Source: Actinomycetes bacterium (GTDB lineage Bacteria; Actinomycetota; Thermoleophilia; BMS3ABIN01). Taken from it: a stretch of DNA of 41,437 nt. The stretch is from positions 1 through 41,437 of the forward strand of contig JAJRWQ010000050.1 in NCBI GenBank assembly GCA_024276735.1, in the 5' to 3' direction. Both the position numbers and the translations under genes were made by a program. This document shows positions 15,905-25,159 of this stretch, piece after piece; the stretch's first letter is position 1, and every line of letters begins with the position of its first letter. A model generated the notes under the pieces. The model saw nothing but the letters and a program-made list of their open reading frames with translations, ran no database searches and was not told the origin of the DNA.

Positions 15905-16957
15905 TCACCTCGTCACCAGTGACAGTATGGTCAGCACCAACCCCGCCACCAGCAGCCAGCCGGCGAAGGCCAGCAGCAGCGGCCGCGAGCCCAGGGAGCG
16001 GATGCTTTCGAAGTCCACTCCCAGGCCGATGCTGGCCAGCGCCATCGACAGGCAGAGGGTGGCATAGGGGTAGAAGGATTCGCGTGCCGCCGCGGCGGTC
16101 TCCTGGAAGGTGAAGACCAGCGCCACGGCGATGAAGACCGGGATGAACCAGGCGCGCCTGGCGGCGGCGGTGACGGTGCCGGTGAGGCGGCCGCGGTAGC
16201 CGCCGGCGGCGGGCAGATGCGTCAGCGTCCCCAGTGCCACCGCTGCCGGCGCCAGGGCGGCGATGCGCAGCATCTTCACTGGCATGGCGTAGGCCAGGGC
16301 GGCGTCGCCCATGTGCGAGGCCGCCAGCTTGACGATCCCCGTCTGCTGCAGGGTGGAGCCGCAGAGGACGCCGTAGGCGGCGGATCCCAGCTCCAGGAGG
16401 TCGGCCAGCAGCGGGTAGACCAGTACCCCGGTGAGCCCCACGGTGGTGATGACGATGAGCGCCATCGAGGTATCGCGGTGGCGGGCATCCACCACCGGCG
16501 CCAGCACGGCGATGGCCGAGGCGCCGCAGATGGCCGAACCGGAGGCCACCAGGATGGCGGTGCCCGGCCCTACTCCCAGCGGTCGCGACAGGGCCAGCAT
16601 GGTGATGAAGAAGATCGCCACCACCGACAGCACCAGCGCCACGGTGGGAACGGGCATGCGGGCGAATACCAGGAAGTCCAGCCGCGTGCCGTAGAGGATG
16701 ATCCCCGCGGGGATGAAGACGGCGCCCACCAGCCGCACTCCCGGCTGCCTGCCGGCGGCGGTGCCCAGGACGTTGCCCAGGACGATGCCGAGTATCAGGG
16801 AGAGCGCCAGCGCGTCCAGGGAGGGGCTGTGGCGGGAGAGCTCGAACGAGGGCAGCGCCACGGCGGCGCAGAGGAGAATGCCCGGGATGTACCCGGTGAC
16901 GCTGCTCTTGGGGAGCGGCCGACCTGCCGCCCTGCTCCCTTCGCCTGAATACCCCAT
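15905..16957 (-). CDS. YeiH/UPF0324 family membrane transporter (putative sulfate-exporter family)
   Basis: A 350-residue polytopic protein with about ten hydrophobic helices. Family signatures include GIVLGNVLG, FIPAGIILYGTRL, the glycine-rich SGSAICGASAIAVLAPV motif and, at the C-terminus, LASIGLGVDFESIRSLGSRPLLLAF. The family is labelled 'putative sulfate exporter'; substrate evidence is thin. ATG at 16957 is chosen, with AGGGGG 5 nt upstream; a GTG two codons earlier is possible. Co-transcription with the downstream sensor kinase suggests that the kinase senses or controls the solute it moves. The pair sits on the minus strand between ribF and rpsO. Confidence 0.88.
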   Translation of the reverse strand: MGYSGEGSRAAGRPLPKSSVTGYIPGILLCAAVALPSFELSRHSPSLDALALSLILGIVLGNVLGTAAGRQPGVRLVGAVFIPAGIILYGTRLDFLVFARMPVPTVALVLSVVAIFFITMLALSRPLGVGPGTAILVASGSAICGASAIAVLAPVVDARHRDTSMALIVITTVGLTGVLVYPLLADLLELGSAAYGVLCGSTLQQTGIVKLAASHMGDAALAYAMPVKMLRIAALAPAAVALGTLTHLPAAGGYRGRLTGTVTAAARRAWFIPVFIAVALVFTFQETAAAARESFYPYATLCLSMALASIGLGVDFESIRSLGSRPLLLAFAGWLLVAGLVLTILSLVTR

Positions 16958-17042
16958 GGACACCCCCTGGCGCGGGAGCCCTCACGCCGGCTCCTGGTAA
17001 AAGATTATCGGCAGCCGGCCCCCTTTTGTTGAACCGCGACTG

Positions 17043-17072
17043 TTAGCCTTTTATTTGCCGCTGTGCTAAGCT
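17043..17072 (+). promoter_or_regulatory. Possible rpsO promoter
   Basis: An extended -10 (TGC then TAAGCT, 17067-17072) fits the TGN-TANNNT pattern seen before rnpB and hdrC. The -35 (TTAGCC, 17043-17048, 18-nt spacer) is weak. A second candidate, TTGAAC (17029) with TATTTG (17052), is poorer at the -10. Confidence 0.45.
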
Positions 17073-17121
17073 CTTCATTATTGATTCCCCACGGAGACTC
17101 CGGTTGGAAAGGAGGTGGACA

Positions 17122-17391
17122 GTGGCGCTCACCAAGGAAAACAAGGAGCTGGTAATCGAGAAGTTCAGCAGCCACGAGGGCGATACCGGCTCACCCGAGG
17201 TACAGATAGCGCTCCTCACCGAGCGTATCAACGGCCTCACCGAGCACCTGAAGACGCACAAGAAGGACCATCATTCCCGCCGCGGGCTGCTGAAGATGGT
17301 GGGGAAGAGAAGGCGGTTGCTCAATTACCTGCAAAACAAGAATGTCAACCGCTATCGTGCATTGGTAAAGGAGCTGGGACTGAGGAAGTAG
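17122..17391 (+). CDS. rpsO: 30S ribosomal protein S15
   Basis: Exactly 89 residues from the GTG at 17122, the normal length of S15. Sequence: [58 protein letters not shown], all hallmark S15 segments that bind 16S rRNA helices h20-h22. A strong AAAGGAGG lies 6-7 nt upstream. The frame is open 18 nt further, to a TTG, but that would include the ribosome-binding site. It precedes pnp, the widespread rpsO-pnp arrangement. Confidence 0.97.
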   Translation: MALTKENKELVIEKFSSHEGDTGSPEVQIALLTERINGLTEHLKTHKKDHHSRRGLLKMVGKRRRLLNYLQNKNVNRYRALVKELGLRK

Positions 17392-17560
17392 GATCGGGAA
17401 CGCGGCCCGGAAGCGGCCGTCGCTGGTCGGTCCCCAGTCTCACGGGCGGGCACCTGCTTTTCGGCGGCAGCCTTCTCTCCGTGGTCCGCGCGATTCCATC
17501 CACCTCCTCCCTCTCCGCTCGCTGCACCCGGGCAAGACTACCGCGCCTGGAAGCTTCATG

Positions 17561-17612
17561 CTCTAGGCCTGAGGCTGAGGGCCCTGCGGGACCCTGAGCC
17601 TTGAGCCTAGAG
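17561..17612 (+). repeat. Long hairpin in rpsO-pnp intergenic region
   Basis: The arms 17561-17581 and 17592-17612 form a 21-bp stem with two G-T wobbles and two mismatches around a 10-nt loop. No gene is seen between 17392 and 17685. In E. coli a comparable stem in the pnp leader is cut by RNase III and allows PNPase to control its own synthesis; the same role here is inference from position. Confidence 0.75.
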
Positions 17613-17616
17613 CCGG

Positions 17617-17645
17617 GCCGCGGGAGTCGTGCTTCCGCGGCTTTT
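17617..17645 (+). terminator. Hairpin with T4 directly before pnp
   Basis: A 10-bp GC-rich stem (17617-17626 with 17632-17641, one G-T wobble), a TCGTG loop and TTTT (17642-17645) make an intrinsic-terminator shape 40 nt before the pnp start. It could end rpsO transcripts or attenuate pnp. The short T-tract suggests partial termination. Confidence 0.6.
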
Positions 17646-17685
17646 GCAGTCGCGGACGCGGGTGCCGGACTCGAGGAGAAGAGAA

Positions 17686-19872
17686 TTGCTTCAGCAAAAA
17701 AGCATAGTAGAGAAGAGCGTCAAGGTCGGCGGCAAGACCGTCTCGCTGGAGACGGGCAAGCTGGCCGCCCAGGCCAACGGCGCCGTGGTCGTCCGTTGCG
17801 GCGACACCATGGTACTGGTAACAGCAACGGCGCGCACCGAGCCCAAGGAGGGGATCGATTTCTTCCCCCTCACCGTGGACATCGAGGAGCGCATGTACGC
17901 CGCCGGCAAGATCCCCGGCGGTTTCATCAAGCGGGAGGCGCGGCCGAGTGAGAAGGCGATCCTCACCGCGCGCCTGATCGACCGGCCCATCCGGCCCCGC
18001 TTTCCCAAGGGTTTCTCCAACGAGACCCAGATCATCGCCACCATCCTTTCCACCGACCAGGAGAACGCCTACGACGTGCTGGCCCTGCTGGGGGCCTCGG
18101 CGGCGCTCACCATCTCCGAGATCCCCTTCCAGGGGCCGATCGCGGCGGTGAGGGTGGGCCGCCTGGGCGGCGAGCTGCTGATCAATCCCACCCTGCCCCA
18201 GCAGCAGGAGTGCGACCTGAACATGATCGTCGCCGGCACCGAGGATTCCATCCTGATGCTGGACGCCTCGGCGGACGAGGTGAGCGAGGAGACGGCGATG
18301 GACGCCGTGCGCCTGGCCCGGGAGCCGATCCGCCAGCTCTGCCGGCTCCAGCAGGAGCTGGGAGAGGCGGTCGGCAAGGAGAAGTGGACCGTCGAGGAGC
18401 CGGAGGTGGACGCCGATCTCTACGCCCGGATCGATTCCCTGGCGCGGGCCGACTTCGAAGCCGCCAACGAGGTGGCGGACAAGCAGGAGCGCGCCGAACG
18501 GGTGGAGGCGATCCGCGAGCGCGTGCGCGGCGAGCTGCTGGGCGACGACACCGGCGACGACTTCGCCGCCGAGGTGGAGTCCATCCTCAGGGACGTGGAG
18601 AAGGACGTGGTCCGGCGCAGCATCGCCGTGGACAAGCGGCGGCCCGACGGCCGCGGCCTGGAGGAGATCCGGGAGATTTCCTGCGAGGTGGGCGTCGCCC
18701 CCCGCACCCACGGCTCGGCGCTGTTCACCCGCGGCCAGACCCAGGCGATGACCCTGCTCACCCTGGGCGCCGTCGGCGACGAGCAGCGGATCGACGGCCT
18801 GGGCCTGGAGGAGAGCAAGCGCTACATCCACCACTACAACTTCCCGCCCTTCTGCGTGGGCGAGACCGGTTTCATGCGCGGCCCCAAGCGCCGCGACATC
18901 GGCCACGGGGCGCTGGCGGAGAAGGCGCTACTGCCGATGATCCCCGACGAGACCGAGTTCCCCTATACCATCCGCCTGGTGAGCGAGATCCTGGAGAGCA
19001 ACGGCTCGTCCTCGATGGCGGCCACCTGCGGCTCCAGCCTGGCGCTGATGGACGCCGGCGTGCAGATCAAGCGGCCGGTGGCGGGCATCGCCATCGGGCT
19101 GGTGGTGCGCAGCAGCTGCCGCGCCTGCGGCCACGAGGGCGTCTTCCTGCGCCGCTGTGACAAGTGCCAGTCGGAGGACGTGGACCGGCACTACGTGATC
19201 CTCACCGACATCGCCGGCATCGAGGATCACCTGGGCGACATGGACTTCAAGGTGGCCGGCTCCTCCGAGGGCCTCACCGCCATCCAGATGGACCTGAAGA
19301 TCAAGGAGGGAATCACCCCCGAGATCATGGAAGAGGCGCTGCAGCAGGCCAAGCGCGGCCGCGAGTTCGTGCTGGCGAAGATGCTGGAAGTGCTGCCGGA
19401 GCCGCGCGAGGAGCTCTCCGAGTACGCGCCGCGCATCTTCACCATCCAGATCGACCCCGACAAGATCGGCGTCATCATCGGCAAGGGCGGCGAGACCATC
19501 CGCGGCATGGTGGAGGAGTTCGACGTCTCCATCGACGTGGAGGAGGACGGCACCGTCTTCATCTGCAGCAACGACGGTTCCAGCGCCGAGGGCGTCATCA
19601 AGCGCATCACCGACCTCACCAAGGAAGTGGAGAAGGGCGACGTCATCGTCGGCAAGGTGGTGAAGATCACCGACTTCGGCGCCTTCGTGGAGCTGAAGCG
19701 CGGCGTCGACGGCCTGGCGCACATCTCCAACCTGGCCGATCACCGGGTGAAGCGGGTGGAAGACGTGGTCAAGCGCGGGCAGATGGTGAAGGTGGAAGTG
19801 ATCGACGTGCGCGAGGACCGCGGCAAGCAGCGCATCGGACTCAAGGTGGTTGACCCCAATCCAGAAGTATAA
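17686..19872 (+). CDS. pnp: Polyribonucleotide nucleotidyltransferase (PNPase) with four-Cys insertion
   Basis: A 728-residue phosphorolytic 3'-5' exoribonuclease. Two RNase PH domains flank an all-helical domain; RLIDRPIRPRFPKGF and ARTHGSALFTRGQTQAM-like segments mark them. KH (IGVIIGKGGETIRGM, about 594-608) and S1 (KVVKITDFGAFVELKRGVDGLAHI) domains close the protein. The second RNase PH domain carries an insertion between GIAIGLVV and DIAGIEDHLGDMDFKVAGSSEG with C478-x2-C-x9-C491-x2-C494, absent from the E. coli-type enzyme as I know it. The TTG at 17686 is chosen: GAGGAGA lies 7 nt upstream and the family N-terminus begins there. Confidence 0.96.
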   Translation: MLQQKSIVEKSVKVGGKTVSLETGKLAAQANGAVVVRCGDTMVLVTATARTEPKEGIDFFPLTVDIEERMYAAGKIPGGFIKREARPSEKAILTARLIDRPIRPRFPKGFSNETQIIATILSTDQENAYDVLALLGASAALTISEIPFQGPIAAVRVGRLGGELLINPTLPQQQECDLNMIVAGTEDSILMLDASADEVSEETAMDAVRLAREPIRQLCRLQQELGEAVGKEKWTVEEPEVDADLYARIDSLARADFEAANEVADKQERAERVEAIRERVRGELLGDDTGDDFAAEVESILRDVEKDVVRRSIAVDKRRPDGRGLEEIREISCEVGVAPRTHGSALFTRGQTQAMTLLTLGAVGDEQRIDGLGLEESKRYIHHYNFPPFCVGETGFMRGPKRRDIGHGALAEKALLPMIPDETEFPYTIRLVSEILESNGSSSMAATCGSSLALMDAGVQIKRPVAGIAIGLVVRSSCRACGHEGVFLRRCDKCQSEDVDRHYVILTDIAGIEDHLGDMDFKVAGSSEGLTAIQMDLKIKEGITPEIMEEALQQAKRGREFVLAKMLEVLPEPREELSEYAPRIFTIQIDPDKIGVIIGKGGETIRGMVEEFDVSIDVEEDGTVFICSNDGSSAEGVIKRITDLTKEVEKGDVIVGKVVKITDFGAFVELKRGVDGLAHISNLADHRVKRVEDVVKRGQMVKVEVIDVREDRGKQRIGLKVVDPNPEV

Positions 19873-21157
19873 GCTGCAACAGCTCGACGGCGGCGGGCGG
19901 GTGATCTGCGAGCAGCTCCCCGCCGTGCGCTCGGTATCGCTGGGTTTCTGGATCGGCTCCGGTTCGCGCCACGAGCGCCCGGACGAAAACGGCATCAGTC
20001 ATTTCATCGAGCACCTGCTCTTCAAGGGCAGCGCCCGGTTCGGTGCCGTGGATATCGCCCGCATCTTCGATTCCTTCGGTGCCGACATCAACGCCGCCAC
20101 CGCCCGCGAGTACACCGTGGTTCACGCCCGCTTCCTGGACGCCCACCTGGAGGAGGCGTTCGAGGTGATGGCCGACATGGTAGTGCGCCCGGCGTTCGCG
20201 GAGATCGACCAGGAGCGCGAGGTGGTGGTGGAGGAGATCGCCATGTACGAGGATTCACCCGCGGACCTGGTCGCCGACTACCTGGTGCAGGCCGTTTTCG
20301 GCGATCACCCCCTGGGCAAGAGCGTGCTGGGAACGGTGCCGGTGATTGCCGGCATCGACGAGCCGCGGCTGCGGCGCTACCACGCCGAGCATTACACCCG
20401 CCCCAACCTGGTGGTGGCCGCCGCCGGCAACGTGGAGCTGGAGCAGCTCGCCGAGCTGGCCGCGCGGCACCTCGACGGCGCGGGCGCGGACGACGCCGCG
20501 CCCGGCGACCGGGAGCCGCCGCCGGCGGAGCCGGCGCCCCGCGCCTGCTTCTACGAGAAGGACACGCAGCAGTACCACGTGTGCATCGGCGGCCCCGGGC
20601 TGCCGCGCGGGGCGGCGGACAAGTTCGCCCTCTCCATCCTCGACGCCCTGCTGGGGTCCACCGTCAGCTCGCGGCTGTTCCAGGAGGTGCGGGAGAAGCG
20701 CGGCCTCGCCTACTCGATTTATTCCTATGCCTCCTTTTACGCCGACACGGGGCTGGTGGGCATCTACTTCGGCTGCCGCAGCGAGAGCGTGGAGCCGGTG
20801 ACCGCCATCGTCCGCGAGCAGCTGCAGTCGCTGATGGACGACGGCGTTCAGGCGCAGGAGCTCGAGCGCGCCAAGGAGAGCGCCAAGGGCAAGATCGTCC
20901 TGGGCATGGAGACCACCCACAGCCGCATGAGCCGCCTGGGCAAGCTCACGGTCACCGGCTCGGAGATCCTCTCCATCGACGAGATCATCGAGCGCATCGA
21001 CGCCGTCACCGCGGAGGACGTGGCGCGGGTGGCGCGCCGCTTCTACGACCCGGCCCGGCTCACCGCCGTGGCCATCGGCCCCGAGATGGGGGTGTTCGAC
21101 GCGGCGGCGGCGGAGCTCGGCGGCAACCGCAACCTCTCGGTAAGGGCGTGTGGATGA
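19850..21157 (+). CDS. M16 family zinc metallopeptidase (processing-peptidase type)
   Basis: A 435-residue peptidase of the pitrilysin/MPP family, the usual neighbour of pnp in many Gram-positive bacteria (YmxG). The inverted zinc motif HFIEH (HxxEH) is near residue 46, with the distal glutamate in EREVVVEEIAMYED. LGKSVLGT and the second-domain segment VREKRGLAYSIYSYASFY complete the family pattern. The TTG start at 19850 overlaps the pnp end by 23 nt and is preceded by AAGGTGG. No signal peptide is seen, so it is likely cytoplasmic. The stop overlaps mqnE (ATGA). Confidence 0.93.
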   Translation: MTPIQKYKLQQLDGGGRVICEQLPAVRSVSLGFWIGSGSRHERPDENGISHFIEHLLFKGSARFGAVDIARIFDSFGADINAATAREYTVVHARFLDAHLEEAFEVMADMVVRPAFAEIDQEREVVVEEIAMYEDSPADLVADYLVQAVFGDHPLGKSVLGTVPVIAGIDEPRLRRYHAEHYTRPNLVVAAAGNVELEQLAELAARHLDGAGADDAAPGDREPPPAEPAPRACFYEKDTQQYHVCIGGPGLPRGAADKFALSILDALLGSTVSSRLFQEVREKRGLAYSIYSYASFYADTGLVGIYFGCRSESVEPVTAIVREQLQSLMDDGVQAQELERAKESAKGKIVLGMETTHSRMSRLGKLTVTGSEILSIDEIIERIDAVTAEDVARVARRFYDPARLTAVAIGPEMGVFDAAAAELGGNRNLSVRACG

Positions 21158-22260
21158 CCATGGAGGCGGCACCGGGAAAGACGCACCTGGACGCGGTGGA
21201 GGAGAAGGTGCGCGCCGGCGAGCGCCTCTCCTTCGAGGACGGCATGGCCCTGCTGGAGAGCCGTGACCTCCTGCGCGTGGGGGCGATGGCCGACCTCGCC
21301 CGCAGGCGCATCGCCGGCGACGAGGTCTACTTCGTCAACAACCGGCACATCAACCACACCAACGTCTGCGGCAACCGTTGCCGTTTCTGCGCCTTCAGCG
21401 TCGAGGAGGGCGGCGAGGGCGCCTATACCATGACCCTGGACGAGGTGCTGGAGCGGGCGCGCGAGTCGCTGGCCGACGGCATCACCGAGCTGCATATCGT
21501 CGGCGGCGAGCATCCCTCGCTGCCCTACGATTACTACGTGGAGATGATCGCCGCCCTGCACCGGCTGGACCCCCCGGTGCACATCCAGGCGTTCACCGCC
21601 AGCGAGATCGCCTTTTTTGCCCGCCGCGCCGGCAAGAGCGTGCGCGAGGTGCTGCTGGAGCTGAAACAGGCGGGACTGGGTAGCCTCCCCGGCGGCGGCG
21701 CCGAGATCTTTTCCGAGCGGGTGCGGGGCCAGGTTTGCAGCCGCAAGATCTCCGGCGACGGCTGGCTGGAGGTGATGCGCACCGCCCACCAGGTGGGGCT
21801 CAAGTCCAACGCCACCATGCTCTACGGCCACGTGGAGACGCCGGCGGAGCGAATCGAGCACCTGCTGAAACTGCGGGAGCTCCAGGACGAGACCGGCGGC
21901 TTCGGCAGCTTCATCCCCCTTTCCTTCCACCCGGCCAACACCGAGCTGGAGCACCTGCCCGGCCCCACCGGCTTCGACGACCTGCTGATGCTGGCGGTGA
22001 GCCGGCTGATGCTGGACAATTTCCGCAACATCAAGGCTTTCTGGATCATGACCGGCGTCAAGCTGGCCCAGGTATCGCTGCATTTCGGGGTCAACGACAT
22101 CGACGGTACCGTGGTGGAGGAGAAGATCACCCACTCCGCCGGCGCCACCACTGGCGAGGCGCTGGCCAAGGAGGAATTGGTGCGGCTGATCCGCGACGCT
22201 GGCCGCGTGCCGGTGGAGCGTGACACCCTCTACAACGTCGTGCGCCGTTACCAGGCCTAG
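21154..22260 (+). CDS. mqnE: Aminofutalosine synthase (radical SAM)
   Basis: A 368-residue radical SAM enzyme of the futalosine pathway that joins the MqnA product to SAM, giving aminofutalosine. NRHINHTNVCGNRCRFCAF contains the CxxxCxxC iron-sulfur motif (about residues 71-78). GGEHPSLPYDYY, LPGGGAEIFS and SFHPANTELEHL are typical of MqnE, the last separating it from MqnC. It overlaps the M16 gene by 4 nt. mqnA follows 75 bp later and mqnC after that, so the three act together to build the menaquinone precursor. mqnB, mqnD and the late genes lie elsewhere. Confidence 0.94.
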   Translation: MTMEAAPGKTHLDAVEEKVRAGERLSFEDGMALLESRDLLRVGAMADLARRRIAGDEVYFVNNRHINHTNVCGNRCRFCAFSVEEGGEGAYTMTLDEVLERARESLADGITELHIVGGEHPSLPYDYYVEMIAALHRLDPPVHIQAFTASEIAFFARRAGKSVREVLLELKQAGLGSLPGGGAEIFSERVRGQVCSRKISGDGWLEVMRTAHQVGLKSNATMLYGHVETPAERIEHLLKLRELQDETGGFGSFIPLSFHPANTELEHLPGPTGFDDLLMLAVSRLMLDNFRNIKAFWIMTGVKLAQVSLHFGVNDIDGTVVEEKITHSAGATTGEALAKEELVRLIRDAGRVPVERDTLYNVVRRYQA

Positions 22261-22335
22261 CGGCACGGCGCCGGGTGCGGCCCTGCCTGCGGCTGCCTCC
22301 CGGGACCGGGCCTTGGGGCCATTGCGAGGAAAGAG

Positions 22336-23208
22336 ATGGCGAGCACCAGGGAAAAAGAGGACCTCCAGCGGGCGACGATCCGCATCGGTCACTTCGAGTT
22401 TCTCAACGGCTACCCCCTGTACTACGGGCTGGAGCGGGGCGCCGGCTGGAACTGCTTCCAGCTGGTGAGCGGCGTGCCCACCCGCCTCAACCGGCTGCTG
22501 CTGGAGGGCGGCCTGGACATCGGCCCCATATCCTCCATCGAGTACGCCGCCCACGCCGGCGAGCTGCTGCTCTTGCCGCGCATCTCCATCACCGCCGACG
22601 GTGCCGTGGACAGCATCCGCCTCATTTCCCGGAAGCCCATCGAGACGGTGACCGCGGTGGGGCTCACCGCCCAGAGCGCCACCTCGGTGGTGCTGCTGGA
22701 GGTGATCCTGGAGCAGGCCTACGGGCTGTCGCCGCGCTACGACCGGCTGGACGACGCCGCCGGCGGTGGTGACCTGGCGGCGCAGCTCGCCGGGCGCGAC
22801 GCGGTGTTGCTGATCGGTGACCGGGCGCTGGAGGCGCATTACGGTGACACCCGGGGGCTCTACAGCTACGACCTGGGCAGCGAGTGGAAGCGGCTCACCG
22901 GCCTGCCGATGGTCTTCGCCCTCTGGGCGGTACGTCGCTCCTTCTACCGGGAGCGCCCGGAGGAGACCCTGGAGGTACAGGACCGCCTGCTTTATTCCCT
23001 GGAGTACTGCCGCGGCCACTGGGACGAGGTGGTGGCGGCGGCGGCCGGGGTCTACCCCTTCTCCGAGGAGCTGCTGCGCTCGTATTTCCGGCGCCTGCGC
23101 TACGATCTCACCGACGAGTACCGCCGGGGGCTTACGGAGTTCTACCGCCGGGCGGCGGCGGTGGGCGCGGCGGCGGCGGTGCCGGAGCTGGAATTCGTGG
23201 GAGGCTGA
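22336..23208 (+). CDS. mqnA: Chorismate dehydratase MqnA
   Basis: A 290-residue protein of the MqnA/MqnD fold (periplasmic-binding-protein-like), which dehydrates chorismate to 3-enolpyruvyl-benzoate, the first step of the futalosine route. Marks: IRIGHFEFLNGYPLYYGL, GVPTRLNRLLLEGGLDIGPISSIEYA, and LIGDRALEAHY followed by DLGSEWKRLTGLPMVFALWAVRR. ATG at 22336 follows GAGGAAAGAG. It lies between mqnE and mqnC with no promoter of its own. Confidence 0.94.
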   Translation: MASTREKEDLQRATIRIGHFEFLNGYPLYYGLERGAGWNCFQLVSGVPTRLNRLLLEGGLDIGPISSIEYAAHAGELLLLPRISITADGAVDSIRLISRKPIETVTAVGLTAQSATSVVLLEVILEQAYGLSPRYDRLDDAAGGGDLAAQLAGRDAVLLIGDRALEAHYGDTRGLYSYDLGSEWKRLTGLPMVFALWAVRRSFYRERPEETLEVQDRLLYSLEYCRGHWDEVVAAAAGVYPFSEELLRSYFRRLRYDLTDEYRRGLTEFYRRAAAVGAAAAVPELEFVGG

Positions 23209-23210
23209 AG

Positions 23211-24272
<1,062 letters not shown>

Positions 24273-24384
24273 TTTCCGCCGCCGCGCGCTGACCCGGACC
24301 CGCCGCGGGCGGGGGACGGGGTTGAAAAAACGCTGCCGCTGCCCTGCCGGCCTGCCGCCGCCGTGGCCACCAACGCCACCGCAA
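24273..24384. other. Spacer after mqnC
   Basis: The whole gap from mqnC to hdrC is 320 bp. Its first 112 bp hold only GC-rich sequence with no gene, T-tract terminator or repeat that I can support. The rest holds the promoter, the Rex-like operator and a leader of about 170 nt. Confidence 0.5.
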
Positions 24385-24414
24385 TTGACTTTACCCCGGG
24401 GCTGCTGCTAGAAT
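24385..24414 (+). promoter_or_regulatory. Promoter of the hdr/flx operon
   Basis: TTGACT (24385-24390) and TAGAAT (24409-24414) are separated by 18 nt, with an extended -10 (TGC before TAGAAT). This is the best sigma-70-type match in the window. Transcription should start near 24421, followed by a leader of about 170 nt to hdrC. Confidence 0.85.
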
Positions 24415-24425
24415 CTGTTACAAGT

Positions 24426-24443
24426 TTGAGAAAACTTTCACAA
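24426..24443 (+). promoter_or_regulatory. Rex operator (redox repressor site)
   Basis: TTGAGAA-AACT-TTCACAA matches the Rex consensus TTGTGAA-N4-TTCACAA at 13 of 14 half-site positions. It starts 11 nt after the -10 box, overlapping or just after the transcription start, an ideal repressor position. Rex releases DNA when NADH is high, so the operon would be induced under reducing conditions. Confidence 0.75.
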
Positions 24444-24592
24444 GCTCGACGGTCTGCCACGGCTTTCTGGGGGGAGCTGGAAGCAGAGGTTGGCACCGCC
24501 GAGTTTTGTTGTTTTTTCGGGGCTTGTAACGCGTGCGGGTGCGGCCGGCCGGGGAACCGGCGGCGCCACGTGGCCGGAAGGTGGCGAGGGCG

Positions 24593-25159
24593 ATGATCGA
24601 GGCAGCGAAGACGATCAGGGCCGGCGAGGAGATGCTGGCGGAGATCGAGCGCCGTTCGGGGCAGGATGTTTCCTCCTGCTACCAGTGCGGCACCTGCAGT
24701 TCCACCTGCACCGCCACCCTTGCCTTCGACTACCCGCCGCACCTGTTCATGCGCCTGCTGCAGCTGGGGCTGGTGGAGCGGGCACTGGCCTCGCGCACGG
24801 CCCAGATGTGCTACGACTGCATGACCTGTTCCTCGCGCTGTCCCGTGGGCATCGACGTCGCCGACGTGATCGAGACCACCAAGAACATCGCCGACGAGTC
24901 CGGCCGTTCCCGGCCGCCGAAGGAGGTGGCGCTCTTCCGCCGCCTCTTCCTGAGGAACGTCTGCCGCCACGGGCGCCTGCACGAGGCCGGCCTGCTGGCC
25001 TGGTACAACATCAAGAGCGGGCAGTTCTTCAACGATCTTTCCCTGGTGCCGTTGGTGCTGAGGAAGAAGAAAGTGCACCTGGTGCCGCCGCGGATCCGCC
25101 AGCGGCGCGAGCTCAGGCGCATTTTCCGGCAGGCAAAGACGAAACCGGGGGCCAAGTGA
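24593..25159 (+). CDS. hdrC: Heterodisulfide reductase subunit C (HdrC-like)
   Basis: A 188-residue iron-sulfur protein carrying two [4Fe-4S] sites: CYQCGTCSSTC (followed by TATLAFDYPP) and CYDCMTCSSRCPVGI. Such subunits pass electrons from HdrA to HdrB. A basic C-terminal tail (KKKVHLVPPRIRQRRELRR) follows. ATG at 24593 after GAGGG. It is the first gene of a seven-gene operon (hdrC-hdrB-hdrA-flxD-C-B-A) and overlaps hdrB by 4 nt. Confidence 0.93.
   Translation: MIEAAKTIRAGEEMLAEIERRSGQDVSSCYQCGTCSSTCTATLAFDYPPHLFMRLLQLGLVERALASRTAQMCYDCMTCSSRCPVGIDVADVIETTKNIADESGRSRPPKEVALFRRLFLRNVCRHGRLHEAGLLAWYNIKSGQFFNDLSLVPLVLRKKKVHLVPPRIRQRRELRRIFRQAKTKPGAK

Noticed and set aside
14023-16113. 696-codon plus-strand frame opposite the kinase and transporter
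   Set aside because: Composition is that of an antisense shadow, and the minus strand carries clear HAMP, GAF, HATPase and transporter motifs.
21043-23019. 658-codon minus-strand frame opposite mqnE and mqnA
   Set aside because: Shadow frame; no recognisable domain and no start signal.
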